64,000 bases of DNA, taken from Paulinella micropora. Lineage: Eukaryota > Cercozoa > Imbricatea > Euglyphida > Paulinellidae. A model generated the notes under the pieces. It was not told the origin of the DNA. It worked only from the letters and a program-made list of their open reading frames with translations, and ran no database searches. Shown here one piece after another: positions 9,197 to 22,010 of this stretch. The position numbers and the translations under genes are program-made. The stretch spans positions 12,501-76,500 of the forward strand of contig WBZZ01001208.1 in the NCBI GenBank assembly GCA_019918135.1. Reading direction: 5' to 3'. Each line of letters starts with the position of its first letter. Position 1 is the stretch's first letter.

Positions 9197-9768
9197 TGTT
9201 ATCATTATATATTCATATAATTATAGTTCTTCGGATATCCCTTCAAGTTGTAGTTTACACATCAGTAAAAGATAAAATAATTTCTACTTCAAGTCCGAAG
9301 TTAAATCATTTTATTCAAGTTTATATATAATCATTTATATTATCTATATTTACCGTTAATTACAGTAACGACCGGCAATAATGTTTTTCATATCACTTCC
9401 AATATATTACCATTTAACATTGTCAATTTTATTTCTGTCAACTAACAATATTTAACGAATCTACCGGCCAGAATTTCCCTGTAACTTCTTCCCTCATTAC
9501 ACCTAATTCATGGGATGATTTGCCTAATCATATGATTGCACGACAGTGCGATCCATGTTACTTAAAGGTTATATAATACGTATCTAGCACGCGATGATAC
9601 GTATCGATAGAACCGCATTCACATGATAGACAAATCGGTTTCCGTATCTTGTCGAGATCACTAATTAAACTGCTGTAGGTATCTGAAGTACTGTTTGATG
9701 CCGGGATGAGGGATTATTAAGTCTGTTCCGTACCTTATCTTTAATTAAGTGGATACATAGTTATGGCA
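9197..9768 (+). repeat. Copia-A 5' LTR
   Basis: 572 bp, TGTTATC...ATGGCA, nearly identical to 16814-17384. The ATG at 9763-9765, which opens the gag-like frame, lies in the last six bases of the LTR. Confidence 0.92.
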
Positions 9769-11190
9769 GGTTACGAGCCTACCGCTACTAAGTTGACACT
9801 TAAGGTCCCCCACCTCCCGCCTCATGTCACTAAGTCGATAGAACACGCCTACGACTTTGACAACTTTCGCTGGTCTGCGTTGCAATTCTGCGAGGGAGTG
9901 GATCCCCGACTGCTGATTTTCTTGCGAGACCCGAACTCGCCCCTGACCAACGCTGAGCTGAAACTGCTAATAACCCCAGGTCCCCCACCTGCTCTGCCTG
10001 CTGTCGACCCTGATGCTGATCTGAGAATTGCTCTTGCTGGCATACCTGCTGCCCCAACATTTGCACAATTGGAAAACTGTTTTTTCCCCTGTACTGTCTT
10101 TGAAACTAAAAGTTAAGACCCGTTCAATAATTTCCGAGACTGTCTCTAACATTCCGCCTTAGCTGCAATCCGATCCGCTGGTAGAGAACCACACCAAATG
10201 TGGCACGCTCTCATCAACGAATTGGGTCAATTAGGAACTATTAACACTGCTCAACTCCAGGCACAGCACGTTGCTGACCAACTGCGACCTGCTGAGGACG
10301 TTGAGGCGTGGATCAATAAGTTCAAATGGCGGCTAGAGAAAATCTCGGAAACACAAAACTTTGATGAGGGCTACAAATGCAACGAGCTCCTCATCAAACT
10401 GAACAAAGCAACACACACCAAGTTAGGTGAGAAAGCAAATGTCCGGTACTATACCCCGTTGAATGATGCAGATCGCCCAACGTTTCGCGAACTCTGCACA
10501 TACATAAAATCATTAGTACAGTCGGATAAACTTACGCTTGACCTTGGCAAACTATCACTCAACAACAAACCCGACAAGACACCGTTGTTCTACGCTCGAG
10601 ACACACGTATCGAACGTAAAACAATAATCAAATGTCACTCTTGTCGTGGACCTCATCGAGTGAAAGATTGTCAAAACAAATGCGTACCGCTTCCCCCTCC
10701 CCAAAAGTCGTGCGCCCAATATCCGTGGCATCGCCCATATGATTGCCCGATTCGGAGGGAAATTTACGGAAGCGGGCGTAGTCGCTCACGTTCTCGCAGC
10801 CCACGTCGATCCTCAAGTCCGGGTCCTTCACGGCACAATCCCCGGAACCAGCGTGCAACGCAGCAAGGTAGATCACCAACATCACACCGCGTCCACTTTG
10901 CACAAGAAGTCGAAGACATAGATCAGGACACCTATGACGAAGACAAAGGCGATGAGTGTGATGATGGATGGTGCGGCATGATGCGAGACGTTGTTGATGT
11001 TGAGAGCGACACAGAGCCTGCAGAGAGTTATACGAATACAGAAGATGAGCAAGCCGAAGTAAAATTCCGCCTCCTATTATCATCTTTTGAAAGACTACCT
11101 GTAGACTCCATGCCGGGGGCAATACTGTCACATTCTATTCCCCCCGCCATGGGCCAGCTCCACAAACAACATCTACCGCCCCAGTTGTAA
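9763..11190 (+). pseudogene. Copia-A gag-like region with zinc knuckle and SR-rich segment
   Basis: The N-terminal part (VDPRLLIFLRDPNSPLT) matches the equivalent part of Copia-B (IDPKYLIFLADNNGPLT). Further on are a UBN2/gag-like helical stretch (WINKFKWRLEKI), a knuckle CHSCRGPHRVKDC (C-x2-C-x3-H-x4-C) and a run of Arg-Ser dipeptides (SRSRSRSPRRSSS) as in splicing-factor tails. Gag would form the particle and bind the RNA. Part of a broken element. Confidence 0.65.
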
Positions 11191-11300
11191 ATACTACAGA
11201 CTCAATAGGCCAGTCACCTATTGAAGAAGTAGTAAGTACAGCTGCAGCGGCTGAACACCCACATAGACCAGCTAGCACTACGTCAGAACCTAGTGGTTTT

Positions 11301-12662
11301 ATGCACCCGCCTACTGAATTTGATCCGCTTTACGAAGGCGAAGCGCCGCTTCCGCAGGCCTTCGGCGTCGTAAATCCGCATCAAGATTTCATTAACACAC
11401 CGGGTAATAGACCCGCTGACATACCTTGGGAAAGCTTAACTAGAGCTCAACAATTAGACGAAAACGACTTTCAAACGAAGCTGAACGTTTTCGTCTATAT
11501 TCAAAAGCTCTACAGACAATTTGGGTAACCACAGGGGTATCCAGCGCCACCTCTCCACTGGCCACCCATCTGGAGAGTTGATGCACCAAAATCCTATGTC
11601 TTCCCGAGAGAAGACCCGTGGTACCCAAATGGAAAGCTTGTTAGTTTAAAACCTAAGCTAGAGTGGCTCACAGAGGAGATGATCACACCACTCAGCAGTT
11701 CAGGAAAGCCTATACCAGGTGACCCCTGGCATAGACCAGCAACAAGATGTGAAAAGGAACTTCCAGCAATACTTCGTTCGCCTGAAGTATTGCTTGAAAC
11801 ATCAGAATCCCATCCTGTTTTTCCTAACGCACCCGCTTTTTGGGCAGGCGATGTACACTTTGCATTCAACCATGCTAAGCTTGTTGAAATGGACTACTGG
11901 TCTTACCGGTTACGTTTCAACATCTTACCATCAGGTTGGCAAAGCAAGCCAAACATATGCAATCAATGCGTCTTATATCATGATAATGGAATGATACCTA
12001 TTGGCTTGCCTTCATCTCCGCCTCGCCCCCCAACTTTCTGCGAACACTGCGACAGACAGTACACACACAAACATAAACTGTCTACCTGCAATGGATGTGG
12101 ATGGGTAAAGTACTGCAATCAAACTTGTCAAAAGAATGTTTGGGCAGCACATTACCGATTCTGCCAATTCGCACGCACGCCTGCGAACGCTAGCATGAGA
12201 ACGCAGACAGCAAAAGACGTACTGCCTAGTTGCGGTATAGGCAGTGTTAACTACCGCTTCGCTCTATTCGCCTACCAACGCCTTATGCGTTACGAAATTA
12301 TTCCCACTGGGGAACAATCTCTGCGAATAGCTGCGAAACGGCCGCTCTCGATAGAAGGAGAAGCCATCCGCGCTATGTTCCGGCGACTGGCTGGATTCCC
12401 CACATACGATCCAGTCAAAGGCAATAGGATCCTTATTCAAGGAAATATAGACATCAATGAGCGTCTTCGACAGGATCCATACCGCCAGATCAAGCCGTTT
12501 ACGATGGTCTTCTTCGACCCATCTCAAACGCCGGAGGTCAACCCTACAACCACAGACAACAACAGTCAATGTTTGCTTGGCTCCGCACCAACATTCATAC
12601 TGTTTTTGACTCTGGAACAAATCGAACAATCGTTCATCCAAAATCATCGATTGATCATGTGA
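11301..12662 (+). pseudogene. Copia-A conserved linker and MYND-type zinc finger
   Basis: The segment IPWESLTRAQQLDENDF and the later WAGDVHFAFNHAKLVEMDYW are both shared with Copia-B (IPWESLTREQKMDENDY; WALDVHFCFRHATIMEMEYW). They are followed by a MYND finger: CEHC...CNGCGWVKYCNQTCQ...HYRFC. MYND fingers bind proline-rich peptides in chromatin and signalling proteins and are not a standard Copia part. Its position between gag and protease and its conservation in two Copia families suggest an element function. Confidence 0.65.
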
Positions 12663-14893
12663 CCACCGGCCCCGCAGCACATCTGTCAGGCATATCAGCC
12701 GAAACCATACAAATTACTAAGAAGGCAACATTTCATTGGGAGACAGTACCAGGAGAAGGTAGCGCGTCTAGCTTCCTCCTCCCTGACTCCCTGATAGCCG
12801 ATAGCACGCCTTACTCATTGGTTTCACCTGGCATATTAGACAACAAGCATGGGTACGCAACCATCTTCCAAAATAATCAAGCTATAGTCTTACACCACTC
12901 CATCAACATTGACCCTAGCTTGATCAAGATTAGAGGAAGAATGATGCCCAACTTGCTTTATCGTTCAGACACAAGAGATGACACACCACTTGACCCCAAC
13001 AGACGGTTTTTCCCACAGTCACAAACACAAACACACAACGACAACAAAGACGTCAAGGTCAACTTCAGTGTAAATCGCAAAGCTAGCAAACAGTCCATCT
13101 CAGCATTAGAGGCACATAGACTAAGCGGTCATGGCATGGCAAAGGCTATGAAACAAGTAGCAGCAGCACTAGGCAGAACAATCAAAGATCCCCATTGGGA
13201 GACTAAACTTGCTCACCTCTGCCATGCATGCACTCTTAGCTCACCTCGCAAGCTTCCTTTCTTCACAGACCATGAACTTCTGGACCAACAGTTCAAAACT
13301 TTTGAAGCAATCTGCATGGATTTCAAGGGTCCCAAGTATACAGTATCGCTGCAAGGCAATTACTATATACTTTTGATTTTTGAGACCAAAGGCAAATTCG
13401 CCTTCAAAATTTATCTTCCTTCAAGGAAGGCACAACTTTACCTCCCATGGGTGGTCAAGGTGTTTGCCTTCTTTGAAAGACAGACCGGCGTGAAGATTAA
13501 GCAAGTCAGGTTAGATGGCGAGTTTATCTCTTCTGGCCTTGTTGAACATTGCAACAACAAAGGAATTATTATGAAGCACACCCCACCGGGCGAGCCTTGT
13601 CTTAATTCCATTGCCGAACGCGATTTTCAAACAGGCACGAAACGAGCTAACGCAATCATGCTCGACGCAAAATTCCCCAACAATTTATGGGAAGAATGCG
13701 AAAGAGCTGAACATGCAATACGGATGATCACCCCGCAATCATCCGGAAAATACAAAGGACAATCTCCTTATGAGGTCACCCTCAAAAGGAAATTCCCTTT
13801 GGATTTCTTGCGTCCAGTCGGTTGCTTAGCATTCGTTCGTGTGCAAAAAGGCTTAAACAGACCAATGGCACAACCGGGATCACTTACAGGCTTCAACATT
13901 TTTCGCCGCCTTTACCGGGTTTTGGTAAAAGGGACAGCAAAAATTGTTGAAGCCCGAAACGTGAAGTTCGACATATGGGAAAGAGGGCACACAGCAAAAG
14001 TGTTGCAGCGACCTTGGGAGTTTGACAACTCTCCCATTCCTCAACCCAACCCTTTCCCCAACGAACTCACCCAAACGGTCGACCAAAAGGTTCGCATAAA
14101 AACGGACCCGACACAGTCCGGAAACGCCCCCGGTCTGCCAACCTTTCAGCTCAATGACGACGACGACGATAACGGGTACCAGTCGCTCGACGACCAACCG
14201 GTACCACCACCCCAACCACCCCCACAACGGCCCCAGCTTGCAGAAGAAGAACACACGGTCGTCAGGCAAAGACGACCCCCGTCATCTTCACAGCTAAATT
14301 TACGTGGTTCGGTTGGACCAAATGTCCGTCGTTCATTACGCTTTGCAGCCAGTTCCAGTGGAAACAGGTCAAACGCTAGCCACAGACTTGGTTCCCCTTC
14401 GTCCCCTGCTAACGGTCTGCTTGCCCCACGCGACATCAACGGCAACATATCATCAAGCAACATCATAGCAACACAAAGAGAGAGAAAGCAAACACCTGCA
14501 AACCACCCCACTCATCATGTTAGCCTAGCTCATGATAGTCAGGATGCTGCTTTCTTTGATGTCGCTGCGGCATGCAACCTCGAGCATAGCGAGACAGACC
14601 TAGCGGATTTGCAACAGGATGCTTACGAAGAACAAACATATGACGAGCCCTTTTGTTTCTTTACACGTGCATTGCGAAGACCACAAAAGGAAATACACCA
14701 ACATCCTGAAGTGGTTGCAGCACGCAGGAAAGAAATTGAAGGCCTCTTCAAGGCTGGATGTTTTCGTTGGGTTCCCAGAGCTAACGCCTATCGTGACAAA
14801 ATCAAACCAATCCATACCGGATTTGTTGATGCTACGAAGCAACTGGAAATCATAAGTTCAAGAGTAGACTTGTCATGTTTGGTAACCTCATGA
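12569..14893 (+). pseudogene. Copia-A protease, GAG-pre-integrase and integrase region
   Basis: Aspartic protease signature VFDSGTNRTIVH; a pre-integrase zinc region LEAHRLSGH...LCHAC; integrase core with CMDFKGP, the LDGEF segment, and NSIAERDFQTGTKRANAI; then the Copia-typical RPVGCLAFVRV segment. The long Pro/Gln/Asp-rich stretch before RT is the usual linker. Function in the live element is polyprotein cleavage and cDNA insertion. Confidence 0.8.
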
Positions 14894-16507
14894 GTCCGTT
14901 CAGTCATTACTCACCTTATGATAAGTCATCACCTGTATGCTCCCACATGGTCATGCTTACCGTCTTGTCGCTCACAGCAGCACTTGGCTTTGATTTTGTT
15001 GTCATTGACTTCACGCAAGCATATAGTCAGGCAGACATGATTGACATTGTATATGCCATCGCACCCGACGATTTCGAGGATTTCCGTGATCCCGAAAAGC
15101 CGGAGGATGACATACTACAAGTCCTCAAAGCTCTGTATGGCTCACCTCAGGCAGGTCGTCGTTGGCACGACAAGATAGCACGAAAGTTACGTACGTTAGG
15201 TTACACACAGTCAACCATCGATGCTTGTCTGTTCTTCCTGCAATGCAAAGAAGAGAACTGTCCCCCGGTTTTTACTAAAGACCCATCGTCCATGCCATGG
15301 ATCCTATTAGTAAGAACCGACGACGTTCTCACTTTCTACAAACACCACTCTCAGGTAGCCATTCTTTGCAAAGGCTTAACGAAAGAACAGCTTGTATTCA
15401 CAGTACACGAAAAGGCCAAAGTCTTTTTTGGGATTCAATTCAAACCAACGCCCACTGGCCTTCTCGTTCACCAGCGTGCATACACTCGTAGCCTCTTGGA
15501 TGATCATGGCTTCACAAGCCAACCCTGTGCCTACTCCGGCCACCGTCCAAGAGCCGACTGCAGCCGCTGAAGACGCCTTCTTGCGTAAATGGTCACTCCC
15601 TACCCTAACAGGTGAATGTTCATGGCTAGCAACCCAAACACGCCCAGACATATCATTTGCCACCAACAACATGTCCGTATACTCACATCATGAGCCAGGT
15701 GTAGCTTACAGTTTGTGCACCCGGATCTTTCGCTACCTTCAAGATGGGGAACGTGGCTTGTTCTACCCGTACAACACGGACCTCTCCAGACTCCGTCTCG
15801 CACACTGGTCCGACGCGACGCTGGGTAGCTGCAAATTCACCAAGCGATCGCGCACCGGCGAGCTACACGAATTGACCGGCCCCGTGCATTGGGAAAGCAA
15901 ACGCCAGACTACCGTGGCTACATCGACCCAGATCTCCGAAACCATGGCTATGTCCAATACCGCGCGCACCGCTATCGCGCTCCAGCATTTGCTAATCTCC
16001 GAGCTACGAGCACCGATCAATTTACCAACTCCCTTACTTGCTGACAACCGGGGAGCTATCACCTCGTCCTCCAATGGAATGGGAAGCCCGCGCGCACGTC
16101 ATCTGGACCTGCGCCATCACTACATCGTCGAAGTAGTCCGAGAAGGCCGACTGACGCCCCGATACGTCAACACTACTCAAAACAGGGCGGATATCTTTAC
16201 GAAAGCCCTCCCCGCACCGGCCCATCGCACGTTCATCGACCAGATCACCGTGCCCCTCGCTTCATGCATGGCCGACGATGAAGACGCCCCGGCAAGACTC
16301 TTCGATCCGATGCGCTCAGCCCAACCCTCAGCCCGTACGTTGTTCGTGCTCGAAAGCGCAAAGGCAAAAAGTCGAAGCAAGTCGAGTAAGTTCGTACCAA
16401 GTAATGTTATTCAGAGCGTTCAAAAGACAATTTCTAATTTTTTTGTACAACGCTCTTCGCCGTTCAATTATACTGATGACTGTAGCGACTTTGTCGCAAA
16501 TTTATAG
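14875..16507 (+). pseudogene. Copia-A reverse transcriptase and RNase H region
   Basis: RT motifs typical of Copia: DFTQAYSQADM, ALYGSPQAGRRWHDKI and LVRTDDVLTF (catalytic DD). Further on are the RPDISFATN and YVNTTQNRADIFTKALP segments of the connection and RNase H region. Codon composition is G+C-richer than in the surrounding virus. Part of a broken element. Confidence 0.8.
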
Positions 16508-16805
16508 AATTGACATTTTGTATGTCTATAATCTACTATCCTCAGTAAAATAAAGCTAATAGGGACAATTAATCCGACATCGCGCTAATGCGCTTCGTAA
16601 ATCCTAACAAGTCAGAATTTTTTTTTTTTGAGTTATGCATGTCATGCTCATATTTATTCTTGCACATTAATGATAATTTTTCCATATATGATAATTTCTA
16701 CTTTCCCCTCACGAACATATTTACACATAACTATGTATAAATCATACTGGCCTCTCCGCCACCGCAAATGTTCATGATGATATTTCCATGGCGGATATAT
16801 TGTCC

Positions 16806-17384
16806 GGGGGGAGTGTTATCATTATATATTCATATAATTATAGTTCTTCGGATATCCCTTCAAGTTGTAGTTTACACATCAGTAAAAGATAAAATAATTT
16901 CTACTTCAAGTCCGAAGTTAAATCATTTTATTCAAGTTTATATATAATCATTTATATTATCTATATTTACCGTTAATTACAGTAACGACCGGCAATAATG
17001 TTTTCCATATCACTTCCAATATATTACCATTTAACATTGTCAATTTCATTTCTGTCAACTAACAATATTTAACGAATCTACCGGCCAGAATTCCCTGTAA
17101 CTTCTTCCCTCATTACACCTAATTCATGGGATGATTTGCCTAATCATATGATTGCACGACAGTGCGATCCATGTTACTTAAAGGTTATATAATACGTATC
17201 TAGCACGCGATGATAAGTATCGATAGAACCGCATTCACATGATAGACAAATCGGTTTCCGTATCTTGTCGAGATCACTAATTAAACTGCTGTAGGTATCT
17301 GAAGTACTGTTTGATGCCGGGATGAGGGATTATTAAGTCTGTTCCGTACCTTATCGTTAATTAAGTGGATACATAGTTATGGCA
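16806..17384 (+). repeat. Copia-A polypurine tract and 3' LTR
   Basis: The purine tract GGGGGGAG ends at 16813, directly before the LTR start TGTTATC at 16814. The LTR ends GGCA at 17384, followed by the target duplication ACCGC. Confidence 0.9.
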
Positions 17385-17581
17385 ACCGCTACATCTTGAA
17401 TTTTCTTACCTTTACACTTACCAAATGGAAAAGTATCCTTTGGCTTTCCTTCCTTTCTCTTTTCAATCGCCTTAATTTCTTCATCAATTATCTGTTGCAC
17501 ATCTTTTACTGAAAAGAATTCCTTCTTCTTCTCAATTGAAAGTTTTTCAAACTTCTCACATAGTCTGGTTAGGGTTGTCAT
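17385..17581 (-). pseudogene. Flank of PLV gene interrupted by Copia-A (start part)
   Basis: Starts at the ATG ending at 17581 (MTTLTRLCEKFEKLSIEKKK) and carries FPFGKCKGKKIQDVA directly before the Copia-A junction. The domain resembles the exodeoxyribonuclease X C-terminal family. The other flank is at 9097-9196. Confidence 0.6.
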
Positions 17582-17634
17582 TGGTGTATATAGACTGGTA
17601 AAAAAAAATTTATATAAAAAAATGAATTATTTAT

Positions 17635-20600
17635 TTACTTTTGCCTTTGAAATCCGTAAGGTAGTGTAGAGATATGGTTCTCTTTAATCGGCTGTATTAC
17701 TCTTTTTGTGTAAGTAAATGAGAATATCTTTTTCAAATATTCGGAGGTAATCGTTTTGTCTTTTTTGCTCCTCGTAATTTTGCTGTGGTTGTGTATTGCT
17801 ACATTTCCATTCTCAGCCACATTCTTTGCAATGTGCTTTTCTCCTTCTGTCTCCAATAATGCTTCTAATTCCTCATATGCTTTCTTTGATAGTTCTTCGT
17901 CCTTTATTCCCAGACCATTGCTTATCACACTAAACACATTTACCAAGTTCAGTTTCCTGCAAGTGTCGTAGTTCATAGAAAAGCCTTTCAGTTTCATTTT
18001 TGTTGTGCCGTCGTTTAGTATGTAGCCGTAGGACTTAGGCCCCGAGCCCACAAATGTAGTTATCTTTCTGCTTCCTTTTGTCTTTTTGTCTATTAGTTCG
18101 TCTGTCCATTGTCCTGATAAGTCGCCTGTCGGTATTGTTGTCTGTCCTTGTTTTTCATCAACTGAATATATTATGCTGTCTGTGTCGTGATATAATACCC
18201 TGTCTCCCAATCTATCCATCATATCATACAATCTCATTTGTGCGTGTGCTGTTGTGAATAAAGCCACACATAGTTTGTGTTGTAAGGGTCTGACACTTTT
18301 TCGGAGTGTAGATTGTAGGATAGTTCAAGGCATTCTTTATTTATCATATTGATTGAAATTTCGTTTATGTCTTTGTCATTTAGTATTTTGTATAATTCTG
18401 CCTCACTCCTGACGATTGTCGTCTGTGTCTTGTTGCTTTGTTGTCCAAGCTTTCCCTACAGAGAATTCAGACATAGTTTTGCGACTGCCCTCCTTCGTTC
18501 ATTCTTTTCTATTTTGCTTTTGTCCAACTTAATACCCATCTTTTCCTCATAACCCTTTATGCAATTGTCTTTTCGTTCTCCACCGTTTCCACATTTGATG
18601 GGTAGCCACTTGCCTCTTGCTTTACTTGTAGAAAGGTTTTTATGTAGTCCTTGAATAGTGTTGTTGTCTGTTGTTCCCAGTGCCACACCTCATAAACTTT
18701 AATGATATTATAACCTTTTTCCATTGCTTTATAAATGAGTGGTGTTGCCCAAGTGCCTGTGAGTGCCCTCTCTGTGTCGTCGTGCTGACATTTGTCCTGT
18801 AAGTTTTCCTTTCCACACTTATTACATAAATAATACATCATCTTTCCTCTATCTTGACATGGTAGGACAGGGTGAATTAATCCCCTCGGCGGAATCATTT
18901 TAACTTTGGCTAATCCAAATGCTGTCTTTTGCTTTATCATTTGTAATGCATGTGTGCTTTTGATTACCTTATGATGTCCGAGAGGGTAGGGGTCATAAAA
19001 CATGACAGACGGATAGAGGGAGCATATGTCTATGTATTTGGCGTATTGTTATTCATTCATTGCCCTCCAATATAAAGATAAAGCATTTGTCCTTCCCCCA
19101 AACATCGTGTCGTGGGTTAATTGTCTCTTGCTCCATTAATGTCTCTTATATGTTCCTTTTGAATTCCTGCCTTACTCTTATTCTGTTCCACTTACAACCC
19201 CATATTGTTATTAAATTATTCACTTCCTCGTGTTGCTTTATTAAAGTTTCCCGTCGTTTTGTTTCCTTGTATAATTGTCCAAATGTCTTATTAACAGATT
19301 GCTCTTTATTCATTTGATTGCCGTCATAACACTCAGGACATCCGCGCCAGTAGCACCCATGAAACTCATATGCAGTTTTTGTCTTTAGGTCATATCCGTC
19401 TAAGTATGCCTTACCTGCGCCTTTTAAATATATCATTTTTTCTTTTCCATTTAATCCGTGCTGTATGGTTGTATTGTCTTTCTTCTCTCTGTATGATAGC
19501 CACTCCACGCACATACGGCTCGTTTTTGCTTTGTCTGTTCTGTGTGTTGGTATGACTGCTATGCTATCTGTCGGCATATAGATTGCTTTATATAATGGCA
19601 TACAGGTAGATGCGATAGTTGTGTATTGGAATGGGTCTATGCCGAATTCTAGAAAACTCTCTCTAAATTTCATACATCCCCTTCTCAATATATCCACATC
19701 ACTATGACAATATGCTTCCATTTCTTTTTTGAAATCAAACACTTTGTCCTTCTGTTCTTCATACCATTTCAGAAATTCCTGTCGTTTATGTTTTGAAAAT
19801 GTGTTGTAGCCGTAATAGTCCTTGTCTGGTATTGCCCCTACATAGTTTTGATTTGCCTCAGTATTAAAGAAATGTGGGAAAAATCCTTTCTTTAATTCAT
19901 CTAAACCAAAAGTTTCAGGGAAATCAGATAGAGGCATAGTTAGGAAAGAAAGACTATCAATAAATCTAATCTTACCCACAGCCATCATCATAATCTTACC
20001 CCCTTGATATATGACAAATGGTGAAACGCCTTTTTCTATTAACCACTTAAACACGAATTGACAATCATAACCCCTCGCATTATGTGCTATGAATGTGAAG
20101 TCCTTGTGTTGATTTCCAAATGCCCAATTACAAAACTCGTCTATGCTTTTGTGTATAATTGGTGTGCTGTCTGTAAAATACTGGCTCTCTGAATGGTTAA
20201 TGATATGTGTGCCTGTCTCTTGTGTTGCCTCAAAATCAAAGAACACATATTTATCAGATGGCTTATGTATTTCTTTTTGTTTCATATTACACCTATGCTC
20301 AAAGGGTTGTGAGATTTTACAATTTTTACATTTGTCATAACCGCACTTATGTTCCCCTGTGTATGTCCTAGAGCAGTTAAGGCATTTCTTTTTTGTTTCA
20401 CAAGTGCTTGTGCTGTGATTGTTGAAGCATTCATCATTTGGAAATTTACGATTACATTTTTCGCATTGTTTCCATTTTGTTATGTTGTTATACCCCTTAC
20501 ATCCATCCGTAATGCATATATTACATTTCGCCACACAGGAATGATTATGCTCATAACCCTTCATACACTGCTCGCAAAAGTTTTGTTTTGATAGAAAGGC

Positions 20601-21616
20601 TTTCATGCTCACTATGGTGTCGTAATGGTTTTTGGTTTTGAGTATGTATATGTGTTTGTATGGTTGTTCCTTTCATCTTTAATTCAGTTTTATATATTAT
20701 CTTGTCTGGAAATTCAACAATTGCTATGTTGTATTTTATATGACTGGCAAACACATCTACCTCAGGAAGTCCGCATAAATCTTTTATGACACCAGCCTCC
20801 TCGTGTAAAATGTTTGCCAGTTCGTCTTGAATTCTACGTCCATCCTTTATGTGTGAATATTTTTGATGTTTCTCTATCTTTGCTCTAGCAACTACAATAG
20901 ACCTTGCCAGACATATGCTATCTTTGTTTTCGATTGTTATCACTCCTTTCTTTTTGTAAATGTCCTCCTGTGTTATTGCTTTCAATCTAGCCCCTCCTTC
21001 TGGCATCCTTACTCCCATGAAATTGAAATCAATTGATTCCACTGTTGCCCCTTCCTCATCCATCCACACTTCGTCGTTTGATTGTAAAATCTTTGTAAGT
21101 CTTTCTAATATGTCTTGTAAGTCAAAGTCTTACTTTTACAAGAGAGTTTTTTGTTTGAGCATTCCACGATTCTGGAATAGCCGATATCCTTACTTGTATT
21201 TTGTCGTTTGGATTATATAAAGACTTAAAATCATCCACGATTGTGTCTATCATTTTTATAATATCTTCCAACGAAAACTTTTAATCTTTTGAGAAAAGTT
21301 TTGATTGATTTTTACATTATATAATCACTGCCCCACTGGTAAATCGTGTTTCATGTCTTGTCTTATTAATTTATATCCATTGAAGTCCATGACGTTTGGT
21401 TCTTCCCTTTTCCTCTCTTTTATTTCCCTTTGTTTTCTGTCGGGCATTACATACTGCTCAGGGTTTGGTAGTGCCCCTCTTGGTGTTGTTATGTCATAAA
21501 ACCTCTTGCCGTTTGGTTTTTACATAGAGTTTGTTTTGCCGTATTTGGAATTGAATGCCCTGTTCTGCAAACTTGTCAAGGTTCCAAGTTTGCCCCCCGT
21601 AGTCTATGCTTGACAT
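17635..21616 (-). pseudogene. Protein-primed type-B DNA polymerase (PLV PolB)
   Basis: Replicative polymerase of the virus, about 4 kb. In order: N-terminal region from ATG 21614-21616; a Cys/His-rich stretch with many CxxC pairs near 20300-20600; exonuclease motifs VFFDFEATQE, IAHNARGYDCQF and CHSDVDILRRGC; and, at 17635-18267, the polymerase motif YHDTDSIIYS with catalytic aspartates, followed by GPKSYGY and KLKGF of the DNA_pol_B_2 family. The N-terminus matches the second fragment at 35761-36638. Part of a broken element with several breaks. Confidence 0.8.
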
Positions 21617-21621
21617 GTGCT

Positions 21622-21648
21622 TTTGTTTTTGAAGTAGTCAAAAACAAA
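21622..21648. promoter_or_regulatory. Palindrome just upstream of the PolB start
   Basis: TTTGTTTTTGA (21622-21632) pairs perfectly with TCAAAAACAAA (21638-21648). It lies 5 bp upstream of the PolB start codon. The same stem occurs at 22011-22034 ahead of the next gene, so it is probably regulatory and not a gene-end hairpin. Confidence 0.5.
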
Positions 21649-21764
21649 TTGGTTATATTAGGGTTTTGATTTTTCAAAAATAAGAATAAATATATCTATA
21701 TATATATATATTTATCTATATACCACTATATATTATATCCTTAACATAAAATTTATATCATTTT

Positions 21765-22001
21765 TCATAGGGCGATATTTAGTCCTTCAACGAGCCTCTG
21801 GAGTTGTTTCATCCTTGCGAGGTCAACCTTCTCCTTTTCCCTTTTTTCCTTTGCTTTCTTCAATATAACATCCTTGTTCTTGTAGTAGTAGTCCTTAGCC
21901 CTCTGCTGTGCTTTCTCTTTGTTTTTTATATTATAAATTTTCATTCGTTCTGAATTCCTTTGCCTGATTTCTTCGTCTGTAAATACTTTGGTTCTACCCA
22001 T
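21765..22001 (-). CDS. Small basic coiled protein of the PLV
   Basis: From ATG 21999-22001 (MGRTKVFTDEEIRQRNSER) to a stop at 21765, 78 codons. It is very rich in Lys, Glu and Arg, with a repeated YYYKNKDVILKKAKEK pattern and predicted continuous helix. Similar KNKEK...YYKNK proteins occur in PLVs and giant viruses without known function; DNA binding is plausible. The frame stays open upstream to 22034, but that part overlaps the palindrome. Confidence 0.45.
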   Translation of the reverse strand: MGRTKVFTDEEIRQRNSERMKIYNIKNKEKAQQRAKDYYYKNKDVILKKAKEKREKEKVDLARMKQLQRLVEGLNIAL

Positions 22002-22010
22002 CGTATGTCT

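Larger units (their letters stand above)
9197..17384 (+). mobile_element. Copia-A LTR retrotransposon nested in the PLV
   Basis: 8.19 kb, bounded by TG...CA LTRs (9197-9768 and 16814-17384) and the target duplication ACCGC (9192-9196 and 17385-17389). Part order is gag-like region with zinc knuckle, unknown conserved region, MYND finger, protease, integrase, reverse transcriptase and RNase H. Integrase before RT makes it Ty1/Copia. The LTRs differ at about five positions in 571, so insertion is recent, yet the coding region shows about six breaks or frame changes. Some of these may be family-specific recoding or sequencing indels. Confidence 0.9.
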
